Shown here piece after piece: positions 1-11,653 of a stretch of 64,000 nucleotides of DNA. Made by a program: the position numbers and the translations under genes. The notes under the pieces are model-generated. The model was not told the origin of the DNA and did no database searches. It saw nothing but the letters and a program-made list of their open reading frames with translations. The stretch comes from Cavia porcellus (Eukaryota; Chordata; Mammalia; Rodentia; Caviidae). The DNA lies in the NCBI RefSeq assembly GCF_034190915.1, contig NW_026947507.1:19748501-19812500 (forward strand), written 5' to 3'. The number at the start of each line of letters is the position of its first letter. The first letter of the stretch is position 1.

Positions 1-1090
1 ACATTAAATTTAGAGATCTAATGCCGCCTACTCCTCAAACTCTTCAAAGAAATTGAAAGGGAAGCAATAATTCATTCCTGGAAGCAACTATCATCCTAAT
101 ATCAAAATGAAAGAAGAACGTAACCAACAGAGAAAATGGCAGACCAAAATCCATCATGAACATAGATTCAAAAACCCTCAATATGATACCGGCAAAAAGA
201 TGCAGGAAAATCATCAAGATGACTATACACCATGACCAAGTAGGGTTCATCCCAGGGATGCAAGGATGGTTCGACATATGCAAACCAATAAATTTAATAT
301 ACTATATTAACAAAATCAAAGACAAAAATCACATGATCATCTCAATAGATGCAGAAAAAAAGCATTTGACAAAGTCCAGCTTGTATTCATGATAAAAAAC
401 AGAAACTCTACAGAAAATTGAAATAGATGGTCTATATATCAATCTGAGAAAACCCATCTGTGACAAACCAACAGCCAATATCACACTAAATGTCAAAACT
501 TGAACACTTTCATTCTAAAATCAGGAACAAGATAGGATGTCCACTATCACCATTGCTGTTCAATATACTTCTGGAAGCATTAACCAGAGGAAGCAAACAG
601 AAAAAGAAATAAAAGGAAAAGGGACACGAAAGGAATTATTTGCATTATTTGCAGATGACATGATATTCTATATAGAAGACATCAGAAACTATACAAAGTC
701 TTCTAGATTTAATAACCAAATTCAGTCATCTATAAGATACAACATCACCATTGAAAAATCAGTAGCATTCCTATACATAAACAGCAAATGCACTGAAGAA
801 AAAATCAAGGAAAACATCTTTCATACTACCATCAAAAAGAAATGAAATTCTTAGGAATCAACCTAATAAAGCAAACAAAAGATCTATACATTGAAAATTA
901 TGGTACTCTGAAAAAGGAGATTGAAAGAGGATATCAGAAAATGGAAAAATATCCCTTTTTCATAGTAGGAAAAGCCAACATAGTGAAAATCGTCACACTC
1001 CCAAAATTGTTATACATGTTTAATGCAATCCCAATCAAAATGCCATTTGAATGCCTCACAGAGCTAGAGAAAACATCCCTAAAATTCATT
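1..1090 (+). mobile_element. L1 LINE remnant, ORF2 reverse-transcriptase region
   Basis: Conceptual translation over several frames gives L1 ORF2-like text. [15 protein letters not shown] is followed by a stretch like the canonical [26 protein letters not shown] near 640-665 is the reverse-transcriptase catalytic motif, and KFLGINLIKQTKDLYIENY lies further on. Frameshifts and stops break the frame at several points (for example near 360-400 and 840), so it is inactive. The window begins inside the element. It continues at 1771 after an insertion that cuts between the residues corresponding to KFI and WN. Confidence 0.92.
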
Positions 1091-1770
1091 TGATATCAGG
1101 ACACTAGCTTAGTACCACCTATCTCCTGCTCAGAGGTATGATGACAGAGTAAAACACAAACAAAAATACATATGTTTTAGTAGTAAGGGGTATCAGTATG
1201 GCCAAAATCCAATAATAACTAAGACCCCAAGTATCAGTGTCCTTGGCATTTATTAGGTGTACAGCTTGATGGGGAGATGTGCTGGTAGGGTGCAGGAAGT
1301 GGTGGGAGTAAACTACTGATACAGTCAAGGTTTAAGAATTGAGGAATAGGGGCCTGGGGATTTAGCTCAGCGGCATAAGTGCCCGCCTTGAAAGCAGGCA
1401 GTCGTGAGTTCGGTACTGATAAAAAGGAAAAAGACAAAAAAAAAAAAAAAATTGAAGAATAGGGCATTTTTTAGAAAAGCACACAGGTGCGGATCATTGT
1501 TAATAGGAAACCTGATTGCTTATTTTGACTACTGAAGCTATAAGGAATTTGCATGAGTCCAGTTCTTAACTACAATACTCTCTTGCTTTAATGTACCACA
1601 ACATTAAAGACCATTTGTTAGCCTCACTTCCTGAAAGTTTGAACTATACACAAGCCAGTTGTGTTTTTTTCCACAAGTTATATAGGTTTAGAACAAACTC
1701 TCACTTTACTTTTGTGCCAGTTTATTAATATTTATTTTGCCTGTTTTGCATATGTCAAACTTGTCCTCAG
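1091..1770. mobile_element. Unidentified ~680-bp insertion within the L1 ORF2
   Basis: The L1 sequence on either side can be joined at this point, so the interval is an insertion. It starts with TG and its last bases before the L1 resumes read ...gtcctca. Short target-like bases (cattt on the left, aattt on the right) flank it, which would suit a solo LTR or similar element. I do not recognise the family. An ID-type SINE with its own target duplication is nested inside at 1351-1450. Confidence 0.5.
1351..1450 (+). mobile_element. ID-type SINE (tRNA-Ala-derived)
   Basis: Begins ggcctggggatttagctcag, with an A-box-like and a B-box-like element (gtgagttcggta), and ends in an A-rich tail. It is flanked by near-identical direct repeats aattgaggaatagg (1337-1350) and aattgaagaatagg (1450-1463), the target-site duplication of L1-mediated insertion. 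Confidence 0.9.
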
Positions 1771-3346
1771 CAATTTGGAACCAGAAGAGACACAAAATAC
1801 CAAAAATAATTATAAGCAACAAAGGCAAGTCAGAGAGCATTAGAATCCCTCACCTGAAATTTTACAACAAAGTTACTGCAATAAAAACAGCAGGGTACTG
1901 GGAAAAAATTAAAAGGACCTGAGGATAAATGGAACAGATTAGGAGATGCAGAAATAATACCAAACACACTCAACCACCTTATTTTTGACAAAGGGCCCAA
2001 ACACATTCGCTGGACGAAAGCCTCTTTAATAAATAGTGCTAGTAAAACTGGCTTTCCATAGGTTAGAGACTAAAACTAGACCTATGTCTATCACCATGCG
2101 CTAAACTAAAATCAAAATAGATCAAAGATCTATTAAAATATTACCTATTAAATATTAAAATAATATTTAATATTAAAACAGAAACACTGAATCTGTTAGA
2201 GAGAATAGGTAGAATTCTTGAAATCACAGGTGTAGGCAAAGATTTCGTGAACAAAACTCTGATTCTACAAAGAATTGACAACTGGGAAATTCTACAAAGA
2301 ATTGACAACTGGGATCTAATTCTATTAAAAACAAAACACACACACACCCTTTTTCACCACAAAAGAAATCACCAATAGAGTGAAAAAAACCCACAATGGG
2401 AAAAACATTTTAACCAGTTGTCCCTCAAACAAAGGGCTAATACCTAGAACACATAAAGAATTGAAAAGAATAAGCCCCCCAGATTTAAAGACCTAATCAA
2501 AAAATGGGCATTGGAGATAAATGCATATTTCTCACATTAGAAAATACAAAAAGAAAATAAATATATGAAAAAATGTTCAACATCACTGGTCATTTGAGAG
2601 ATACAAGTTAAAACAACAGAGATTCCATTTCACTCCAGAAGGAAGAGCTATCGTCAAGAAAAGGAACACTTCTCCACTGTTAGCGGGAGTGTGGACCAGT
2701 GGAACCACTGTGGAAATCAGTGTGGAGATTCCTCAAAAAACTAGGATTAGCTGTCCCATTGACCCAGCTATTACCCTTCTGGGTATCTTCCCAGAAGAAT
2801 TAAAAATGACATACTACAGTGATATATGTGCACCCAAGTTTGTAGTAGGTAAATTCTGGAAACAATCCAAATGAAAAAAGGATAAAAAAGTTTTTTTTTT
2901 TTAATTCAGTGGAGTACTACTCAGTCATAAAGACAGATAAATTTGGGGTATGTCTGAGTAAATGGATGTACCTCAAGACCATACTCTTAGGTGAAATAAA
3001 TCAGACACATATGTGTAAATACCACATCGTCTCCCTGGTGTGAATAAGTGGAAGAGTAAATAATAACTATGCTATACAAAAGATATTGTGAAATAGGAAG
3101 AAATTATTGAAAAGAAAAAGTAACTAGGGAAAGCGTGGGGGAATGGACGGAAAAGGAAAGAATACAATAAAACGTGGAAAAAACAGACACAGATCTTTGC
3201 AAATAAGAAAGAGAAGAGGAGTTCAAGGGAGGAGAGTGGAGGGAAAAAATAGAAATCAAGATATGTCATACACAGGTACAAATTGCCTATGATGAATATG
3301 ATCATTACATATATCTAAGTTGTACAAATAAACTTAATAAAAAAGG
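1771..3346 (+). mobile_element. L1 LINE remnant, ORF2 C-terminal region and 3' UTR
   Basis: Continues the element at 1-1090. WNQKRHK and LKFYNKVTAIKTAGYW are L1 ORF2-like, followed by the typical text near 1980 (DKGP), a KYMKKCSTSLV segment near 2565 and the DPAI-LLGI segment near 2760. The 'ggagtactactcagtcataaa' block near 2910 and a purine-rich 3' UTR (3090-3250) lead to an A-rich end with AATAAA-like hexamers near 3335. Many stops and shifts; inactive. A 27-bp tandem duplication lies at 2263-2314. Confidence 0.9.
2263..2314. repeat. 27-bp-period tandem duplication inside the L1
   Basis: The 25-mer beginning ttctacaaagaattgacaac occurs at 2263-2287 and again, with no mismatch, at 2290-2314. 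The host L1 is heavily mutated, so an exact duplication points to a later local event. Confidence 0.95.
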
Positions 3347-3754
3347 AGTATCTTTGTTGAACATAGTTAAGTCTCTTTTTATCCATGGAAGACCACCAGG
3401 ATTGTTCTCACTGAAAGAAAAGCATTTCTATTTTGGTTGAACTAGGGCATAACTCCATGTATCAATGTGTTCAGAGCTGGCCAAGGTGTTTCTTTTCAAT
3501 TGGCTTTATGTATGCAAATGGATCTAGCCAAGGTGATGGTGTGTGATCTTTAAAGCAAGCAGGCAAGTCAGTGATGGCCCACCTAAAAGAGCTTGCAAAT
3601 AGTGTGCTAGTGCTGGACAGAAGTGAGGACAGTGGGAAGTGAGGGCAGATGTCATCACAGTGCATGAAGGCTGTACACATCACAGCTATAGCAAAGATCC
3701 CAGAACACAAGATACTTCCTCAAGCTGTGTTCTGCAGATTACTGTTTCTGCATA

Positions 3755-3763
3755 CCTCTCTCT

Positions 3764-3857
<94 letters not shown>
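3755..3857. repeat. (TC)n microsatellite, ~100 bp
   Basis: Starts with ctctctctccctccc and is then uninterrupted CT dinucleotide to 3857. Reading frames through it give only Ser-Leu repeats and are not genes. Confidence 0.98.
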
Positions 3858-3861
<4 letters not shown>

Positions 3862-4723
3862 ATTGCAGAGATGCTATTTTGTCTCTTATTTAGCCCAGCT
3901 CATGGCACTCTACAGACTTCTTGCCATTCTCACAGTCACTCATTCCTGAGCCATGTCCCACTTTAAGAATTAATAAAACTCAGTTTGAGTGCTGGGTCAG
4001 TGCCTTTTTGCTGGTTAGCCATCGTTCTAATTGGACTTAGGACCTCTTGGCTCCCCACATCTACAGACATGTGTTTGTTTCTTCATTCTTGCTACTGATT
4101 GCACTGGAAGTGATAGATGGGAATTACCTATTGGAATTCCAATAACCTCTCCCTGGGATTACAAACATAAACTACACCCACGAGACCAAGGGGATGGGCT
4201 CTCTAAATTTATCATACCTGAGTTTATGTTGAAGAGGTGACTAAGAATGAGCACTTTAGATAGCTTTAGAAGGGAGCTCATCATAGAGAGCTTTAGAAAG
4301 GAGCTGATCACAGAAAGGCAAGGTGATTAGAGAGTAGGGATATTTAGCCCTTTCCTTGTTTCTAGAGAGATCTAGAGGAATGAAGTTTGAGGTCTAAAAA
4401 TACCCTTGTATAGGATATAATGAATTTGGTCAGTGAACTTTGTGGTATTGGGGAATGCCATTGTCTGGTAAATTGATGTGTTCACTAATCAATTGGAAAC
4501 TAAAAAGTCAGAATTTGATGTTGGTGTTGGAAAACACCTCAGACTTCTTAAATTTCTCTTCATATTGTTAACCTAAAACTCATTGCAATTGAACTGGTTT
4601 CATTGCAAGGTACTATTTCTGCTTACGAAGCATGTGTTTTAGGACAATTTATTTGGACAATGAATAACACTGGAGTCTCATAAGCATGAAACAATAGCCA
4701 AGATACAATTAAAAAGTTTTCCA
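3858..4723. other. Unassigned sequence with a 27-bp degenerate duplication
   Basis: No gene or repeat family recognised. A 26-mer beginning agctttagaagggagct at 4262-4287 recurs with three mismatches at 4289-4314. Confidence 0.6.
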
Positions 4724-4834
4724 TTCTTTTAAGACAGGGTCTCAGAATACTGTCCAAACTAGCCTTGAACTCTCAATTCTCCTGCTTCAACCTCCCAAAT
4801 AGCCTGAGATTACAGGCATCCATCATAGCCAGCA
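4724..4834 (-). mobile_element. B1-type SINE (7SL-derived), antisense
   Basis: Read on the minus strand it shows the B1/Alu-type core: a 'tgcctgtaatctcaggct'-like start and 'caaggctagtttggac', ending in 'agaccctgtctt'-type sequence. On the plus strand this appears as 'agacagggtctcag' to 'gattacaggcatccatca'. Moderately diverged. Confidence 0.85.
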
Positions 4835-5277
4835 GTAAAATTGTACATCTTATTGCAAAATGATAAATAGTTCCTGTCATCACTTATAACTGATGAATAA
4901 GAATAGCATGTCTTTAAAGATACTCAATCTAGTAATATGCTAAGTAGCATTCTCACTGACCTCGGTTTAGATATGTTCTGAGTATATGCTCCTTAATCCA
5001 TTCTGTTATGTACTTTTATAGTCTTAACAGTTGAAATATTTGGACCTTACTTCTATTTTCCTTCATTGTCTAACTGGTAGCTTTTGTCTTTTGGAGTTAT
5101 TTTTAGAATTTCGGGAGCCTAGAGGTTTTCTAGTATGTGTTGGTCACAATTACTGCAAATTCTCTGAGGCTTTACTGGGGTAATCTAATCAGAAGTCATC
5201 CCTGGTGTAACCTTTGAAAAAAATGTAGTATTATAATAGGATGTTACCAAAATTAATAATTATAACGTGTTTTTTAA

Positions 5278-5430
5278 ATTAAAATAGAAGCTTTATTGAA
5301 CTAAAAATTGCATACCACACAATTTACAAACTTAAAATATAAGATTCACTAGAATTTATCACATTGACAAAGTTGTACAATCACGACCACAAATGAATGT
5401 AGGTAATTTTTTTATCCTAAAATGAAACAC
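5278..5430 (-). mobile_element. Old L1 3' UTR fragment, antisense
   Basis: 'gctttattgaactaaaaattgcataccacacaatttac' followed by 'caaagttgtacaatcacgaccac' matches the antisense 3' end typical of old mammalian L1M families. Fragmentary. Confidence 0.6.
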
Positions 5431-6432
5431 TCTGCAGTTTGTTTATTGTATCCTATAGCAATATTTTTAAAATTATTATTAATAACCTCATCACACTTTT
5501 GCTTGGAGTACAAAGAAAAATAAGTGATATAACATGAATATAATTTTGCAGAGAATGTTTCCTTCTGAAGGAACAGTGTATATATGTATTTGTTGGAAAC
5601 CTTCTGTGCTAACCACTATTAACCATTATATTCTTACTCTGTGTATCAACTCTTATAGTTGGTTTTAAAGGCTAATAATCTCTTCTATGAAATCCCTAGG
5701 GCAGAATATGTCCTGGAATTCAGAAGTCTTCCTGTATGAGCATTTAGGTGCTTTTCTGTGATAAACACTAATGTGTCCTCAATGAAATACAAGTTCATAA
5801 TGGAATTTTTAAAAGGCCTTAAATAGCTTCACATAAGACCAAGTTAGGTTTTTGGACAATGCTTTCAGGTCAGGTCAGATTTTTCTGCCAATTAAGAAAA
5901 AAATGCTTTCAGTGGTTTTGGGGTTTCAGAATAATGAATAAGAGATAATTCATGAGTATTAGCCCAGTTTTAGAAGCAGGAACTTGGCATTTAGAGTGAT
6001 TAATCGAAGATAAGAACGCAGACTTTAAACCCCTGCCTTGATCCAGAGATTGCACTGCTGTTGTTGAATCTAAATTAAAGATTTGTAGAAATGTATTCAC
6101 AATGAATAATTGGAGAACTTAGTTCTCCAAGAAGAACTAAAAATACTTTTTCTAAGGTTATCCATTATTGAACAATTATTTTTGATAGTCTTCAAAAGTT
6201 TTACAATATGATCACCAAATGCAAAATCATAGAGGTTATTTTTCTGTTTTAAAAGTTAATTTATATGTAATAAAAGAAAAGCTTATATACTTTCTTCGGT
6301 TACCGAACTTACATTAAATCAAGTGTATGTCAAGAGATTCCTTTGACATTGAAAGTCCGATGCTCAATTAAATTTGAAGGACCCATGAAGCCATTATTTT
6401 CAAGACAATCCACATGGCTTGTTAATCAGTTA
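5431..6432. other. Unassigned AT-rich sequence
   Basis: No gene, RNA or repeat family recognised. Reading frames are short and lack domain signals. Confidence 0.6.
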
Positions 6433-6467
6433 TAGTTTACAATAAGTCCCTGCAGACACTCCAACCT

Positions 6468-6749
6468 GTGTTGGCCTGGATCCACCAGCTGTTTAGACAA
6501 AAACACCTGGACCCGCCTTCAGAGACCCCTCTCAAGGCCCCAAGGACTCCAGCCTTGGTTCGATGTCATCACCATGACTCCCTCAAACCCCACTGGGAAG
6601 GACCTTTCACCGTGATGCTCAGTACCCCCACTGCCATCAAGGTAACAGAAAAAACTGCGCGGATTCACTACACTCATGTAAAGCCACTGGAAACAGCAGA
6701 CAACGAGGGACATACTCAGTGGACTACACAACAGACTGGTAACCCTTAA
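6468..6749 (+). pseudogene. Gammaretroviral integrase C-terminal fragment (pol remnant)
   Basis: The frame encodes the C-terminal integrase region that follows the catalytic core in gammaretroviruses. It is recognisable from the 'LKPHWEGPFTV' stretch and 'IHYTHVKP' towards the end, which correspond to the conserved tail before the pol stop. The catalytic core, RNase H and reverse transcriptase are absent to the left, where the match stops near 6433. It stands 32 bp before an env-type ATG, whereas pol and env overlap in intact gammaretroviruses. Decayed, with no functional protein expected. Confidence 0.82.
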
Positions 6750-6780
6750 AGTTAAAAATTGACTAAAACATAGTTAGATT

Positions 6781-7106
6781 ATGCTGGTCATGAACTGTTT
6801 TAGCTTGCTTGTTTTGATTTTAATAACATTGATGCCGACCTTACATGGCGGCTTTGGTCCCCCTGTAAGCAAAAAAAAAACAATTGTTAAAGATCTTTGT
6901 ATGGGAGCCCCCTTTAAAAAATGTAAAATGGAATTCTCCCCTATCTCCTTCCCTTAATAAGACCATTAGTGACCTTAATCCTAATCCTAGCCATTGTCCC
7001 TTGCCTCATTAACTGGATTACCCAATTCATAAGGGGACAAGTCTCTCAGGTCAAATTAATGGTCATACGTCACCAATATGAACCCCTAGCTACAACAAAC
7101 CTCTAA
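6781..7106 (+). pseudogene. Internally deleted gammaretroviral env remnant
   Basis: An ATG at 6781 opens a hydrophobic leader like an env signal peptide, which soon meets stops in the A-rich stretch near 6871-6900. The surface subunit and most of the transmembrane subunit are deleted. Sequence from about 6960 encodes a hydrophobic membrane-spanning segment and a short cytoplasmic tail ending in TAA at 7104-7106, just before the polypurine tract. The leader and tail are in different frames, so no fused product is possible. Confidence 0.7.
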
Positions 7107-7121
7107 GATTAGAGGTCATCC

Positions 7122-7146
7122 AAAAAAAAAAAAAAAAGGGGGGGGG
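7122..7146 (+). promoter_or_regulatory. Polypurine tract of the gammaretrovirus-like provirus
   Basis: An uninterrupted A run followed by a G run lies directly before the LTR, as expected for the plus-strand primer of reverse transcription. Confidence 0.8.
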
Positions 7147-7148
7147 AA

Positions 7149-7940
7149 TAAAGAGACGAAGAAAGCTGGTTCCATCTGCTGCTTCCCCTCCCCTTCTCCC
7201 TTCAAATCCAACTAGGTTAAGTTTTAACTTCCTAAAGGCCATATAACAAAGGCCTGAGGTACTAGCTCCTGACATCCTGGGTCTTCCCTATCTGGTAGCC
7301 CCGTCACAAATTGTGTTAATTGCATCAGATTGTATTAGATTGTACATTCTTCACAGAAATAGCTTCGTTTATATCATAGTAATACCTGTAACTGTAAATG
7401 TGTGTCTTCCTTTTCCCCTGGGTAAAAGATTGATATGTTAATCAATGCTCTCTTCTGTAAAGAATTGTAAAATCTTACCCAATTGATATGTTAACCATTG
7501 TTGCCCTCTACAAATAGAAAGGTTGTGGTGCTAAAGTAAGGTAATTATGTCAGGAAACTCAGAGATAAAGTCTGCTGACTATGCTAATCAAGATTGGGAA
7601 GTATGTCAGAACCAAGCCACACAGGAGCTAGGTGACCTAAAAATAAGCTGTGCAAAACAAGACAGTTAATCAACTCTGACCCACTGGTCGCCCCTCATGA
7701 TCTGACCAATCACAAATGGACAAATCACCAACTGTTCTGCTCTAACTGCTATGATTGGCTTCTGTAACAATGCTTGCTTGCTTTGCGGTTTTCATCCTTA
7801 AAAACACCAGCCTTGCCCCAACTCAGGGTTCTCCGTTTCCACCTGTTTGGAGGACCCCGTGTACACGGAATAATAAAAACCCCATTGTTTTTACATGAGA
7901 GCGAGGCCCTTGGAGTCTTCCTCGCGACACCGGTCTAACA
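7149..7940 (+). mobile_element. Gammaretrovirus-like 3' LTR (~790 bp)
   Basis: Begins two bases after the G run (TAAAGAG where TGAAAG is usual) and ends in CA (ggtctaaca). U3 contains an imperfect direct repeat (ttgatatgttaa at about 7431 and 7483) and inverted CCAAT-type boxes (gattggc, 7754-7760). A TATA-like cttaaaaac lies near 7797 and the AATAAA poly(A) signal at 7872-7877. Class I LTR architecture. The A-rich run at about 7953-7974 just beyond it is outside the LTR. Confidence 0.78.
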
Positions 7941-7974
7941 CTCCCAGTTTACAAAAAAAAAAAAAAAAAAAAAC

Positions 7975-10900
7975 TTCACTTTTTTAAGCCTTCAGAGTAT
8001 GTAGTTTATAAACAGGTATTAACTGACTACGACTGGCATGATGACAATGCAGTTTTGCCTAGGGAAAAAAAAATGCCGGCAAAGTATTGCAAATACTCTG
8101 GGGTGCTACTCTGCCAGAACTTTGACTTGGGTTTTTAGAAAAACATGATGTTATCCTGAATACCAGATGCTGCGTGCTAAAACTCTTGGACCAAGAAATC
8201 CTTTATTGAAAGGCCAAATATAGTCCCTGTGTGTTGCAATAAACCAGAGTTTTCTACACTTACCACTGTACCCTTAGGTGAACTTCTCATGACTATACCA
8301 CAAACAAACATAAACTGATTATAGTGAAATGCTTTAAACTGCATGTAAGTGATGGCATTATTACTATGTTTTAAATGCAAACTTAGATGCAATTCATGCC
8401 ATGACTTCTAAGAAATGGGTTTTTAAGAAATTCTAATTTTTTTCCTTTTCATTGCTACCCTAAGTTAGTAAGAAGACATTTTACAAAATTAACCATTATA
8501 ATAAAATTTTACATTGCAATCAAAGAGTTGGCAAGCAAATTTCTGTTGCATCCACAAATTTGAGATACTACTTATTATAGTTGTGAGAGTAGTCTTTAAT
8601 TGACTATATCTAAGTCTTTGCTAACAAATTTTTATCATTTAAGAAATAAAGTTTTATTTTAGAAGTAAAGTTCTTAAGTTGTAGTACTGTCACCAACCTT
8701 TGGAAAACAGAATCAGGTATCAAGTATATCCCACATATCTTCCCCTTTTGATTGAAAGTAGTAATTGGAAGCCGTGAAAATTAATCTAAAATTGAGTTTA
8801 TCTAAATGAAAGAGTTACTAAATAAAAGTCAGTAATTAAGATTCTTCATTCATTCTGTTTTGTAGTAAATGTTAAAGTGCTGATTATATTTGCCTGAAAA
8901 TATAAACAACATAGTATATTTAGCATGAAAAATCCCACAGTGAAGAGAAATGTAATACATGAAATGAAAATATCCAGGTCTGAACTTATACTGATAATTC
9001 AAGCTTTTAAAGTGACACAATACCTTGGGATCCGTGGCATTATTTTTAGCGTGCTAGCAAAATCACTTTGGTTACAGATCATTCCCTCATAAACAATGTA
9101 ATGGCATCCACACTACTTTTAACATGACATTCCTTTAATTTTTCTTCTAATTACTGAAGCAACTTACATTTCTAGTATCTTTAATGCAAAATAGTCTGTA
9201 AAGTATTGTACAAAATCTCTGACATTATATTTTCATTTTCATAGATACTTTCATAAAATTAGTTGATTTTGAAATTTTTCTCACTATAACTAATAACTAT
9301 GATAACACAAAACTTATACACACAAGGGAACTATGTCAATGGCTTTAAATATGCATGCCTCTCATGTTTCTCATATTAATAGCTAAGATTAAAATATATA
9401 ACTATAAAGTATTTACTATACTATGTAACTATACTATCCATTCTGGTGTTCAGGAATAGGAATGAAGCATAGAGGCCCTTGATCAATGGTGGGGAATTTG
9501 TTTTGGGACTCTGGAGAAACCAAATTTGGAAAAAAAACTCGTTTTTTTTTTTTTATAAAATGATGTAATATTTGCTTATTAACTATGCACATTTTCCTGT
9601 ATACTTGAAGTATCAGTAGATTACTTATAACACCTACTACAATATAAATGTCATGTGAATAGTTGTTATGCTGCATTACTTAAAGGAAATGACAAAAATA
9701 TATACATGGTCAGAATGTGAAGTTTTTTAAAAAATATTTTCTTTCTTCATTTGGTTGAACCTACAGGTGCAAATCTACAAATATGGAATTTCAATTGTAT
9801 TAGAAAAGACATGAAAAAGTAATTTAAAAATTACATTTGTCCTTTTTTTTTGCTAAATGTGAAAATAAAAGAACTAATTGGAAAAAAATAGATCATATGT
9901 ATTAAAATTTCATTTCCATTAATTTAGTCATGACATATAATGTTTGAATTGCCAACAAAGGAAAAAAGACATATAGTAAAATATTTTCAAGCTAGATTAG
10001 CCTAATACTTTTGGTACCATTTATTTAATTATGTTTTAAGCCCAAGAACAAGATAAAGTATAAGAGGATACATGGAAGATCGTGTGGGAGAAAGAATGAG
10101 ACAGGAAGGGACTGGGGTTGCACTATCCCCTTCAAGGGCACCCAACAGTGAACTAAATTTCTCTCATGAAGTCCTCTTCTTGAGCATTCTACCACCTTCA
10201 AATAGCCCCACACATTGGCAGCCAAGCCAATGGGACATGGGACACACTTGTTCAAATCGTAATAGAGATCATGGGACATGTAGAAATGAAGAGGACCTAA
10301 TTCCTTGTTGACATCATACTCTTTATTCATGATATATTTATATATCTGTTTCCAGAGTGTACATGTAAATTCATAGAATAATAACACCCCACATAGAAAA
10401 GTAAGATTAAAACACAAATATCAAAGATAAAACACCAGACTTATAGCTGGTAAGTACCATTCAGCCCTTGTCCAGTGAAAAAGAGAATATTAGTCAGAAG
10501 AGAAGTGAGTCAGAAATTTTTATATTTGGAAGACTCATTCCTCACAGGAGTACAGAAGATGGCTTGAAGAAGTCCAGCATCATATTTGGGGCATTATGTC
10601 TTGGTAGCTAACATGCAGTTTGTATCTACTTTTTGGATATATACACTGAGAACTTGGCCCTAAATTACATTGGTAATTATGGACTGGAAAATCTATCCGT
10701 GCTGTTTAAACAATTATACTCAAAAGAAATAGATAAGGAAGCTGGAAGGAAAATGTCCTAATTTTCCAGGGGATACTAATGAAGGTAAGGGAAATCTCTA
10801 TTTGATCAACTACATACCAGAACATAGTATCTTTTCCTCAAGCAGTGATTGTCTATAGTCTGCTAATAATTTATTCAATTTCTCTATCTTCAACTTCAAG

Positions 10901-11580
10901 TTACAACCACATATTTTTATTTCTTGGTCAGTGCCTGACACCACTTGAAATGATTAATTCTTGTTCAAAGGATTCACTGAACCCAAATTACTCTTGCAAG
11001 CTTGACTGACTACGTTGCCTGGAGTATATGCTTATTGAGTAGAATGCCTGACACAATAGACTGTGTTTAATTTAAAGGATATCTACCTTGGGCTTTCTCT
11101 TGCAATTTAATTCAAATAAATTAAATATTGTTTGCTGAAACTCTACTGTGCAGAACAAATGAATAACCTGGTGTGTCGTTTTTAAATGTGGTGGAGTGCA
11201 AAGAACAACAAGCTTTAAATACGAAGGACTGCATTTCCAGGCTGTTTCTGACACTCGGTCTGGCAAGTTGTGGTCAATTTGTTTACCTTCAAAGTCGATT
11301 TTTTCAGCTATGAATTGGGGGGCTTTACGTGATATGATATTTCCTTACAGATTTTTTTTTCATTTTAAAAAGCAAAACAGAAAAAAAGAATAAAAGTGAC
11401 ATGGAATTTCAAAAATTAGTAGGAAATTAAGACTACTTAACATATTGCATATTGTTATCTTCAAAGTAGCTATTCAGGTTACAAAATTTAGGCACAAAAA
11501 AATGACCAATCAAACAATGAGAGCACAAATGGTCTACAAACGTTCTTTTGGATGAACTAAGAGAGATTAGTAATATAGTT
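7975..11580. other. Unassigned AT-rich sequence
   Basis: No gene recognised. About 10070-10310 has faint similarity to antisense MaLR-type LTR sequence (agggcacccaacagtgaact and caaatagccccacacattgg), but this is not secure. A minus-strand frame at 10025-10417 overlaps it and shows no domain. Confidence 0.5.
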
Positions 11581-11653
11581 TTATATATATATAGATAGAT
11601 TGATTGATAGATAGATAGATTGATAGATATAGATATAGATATAGATATAGATA
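11581..11653. repeat. (TAGA)n / (TAGATA)n microsatellite
   Basis: A TA run grades into TAGA and TTGA tetramers and then TAGATA hexamers, a compound simple repeat. Confidence 0.95.

Larger units (their letters stand above)
6433..7940 (+). mobile_element. Truncated gammaretrovirus-like endogenous provirus (pol end, deleted env, 3' LTR)
   Basis: Reading left to right: the C-terminal part of a gammaretroviral integrase (6468-6749), an env leader (from 6781), the end of the env transmembrane subunit (about 6960-7106), a polypurine tract (7122-7146) and a full 3' LTR (7149-7940). gag, most of pol, the env surface subunit and most of the transmembrane subunit are missing, as is the 5' LTR. The order is retroviral, so this is a proviral remnant rather than a spliced-RNA retrocopy; the LTR includes U5. 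It cannot encode infectious particles. Confidence 0.85.

Noticed and set aside
156..1093. Possible host reverse-transcriptase gene
   Set aside because: Sequence is L1 ORF2 broken by stops and frameshifts.
3639..3966. Two Ser/Leu-repeat frames
   Set aside because: They are translations of the (TC)n microsatellite.
10025..10417. Minus-strand 130-codon frame
   Set aside because: Overlaps possible LTR-derived sequence; no recognisable domain or start context.
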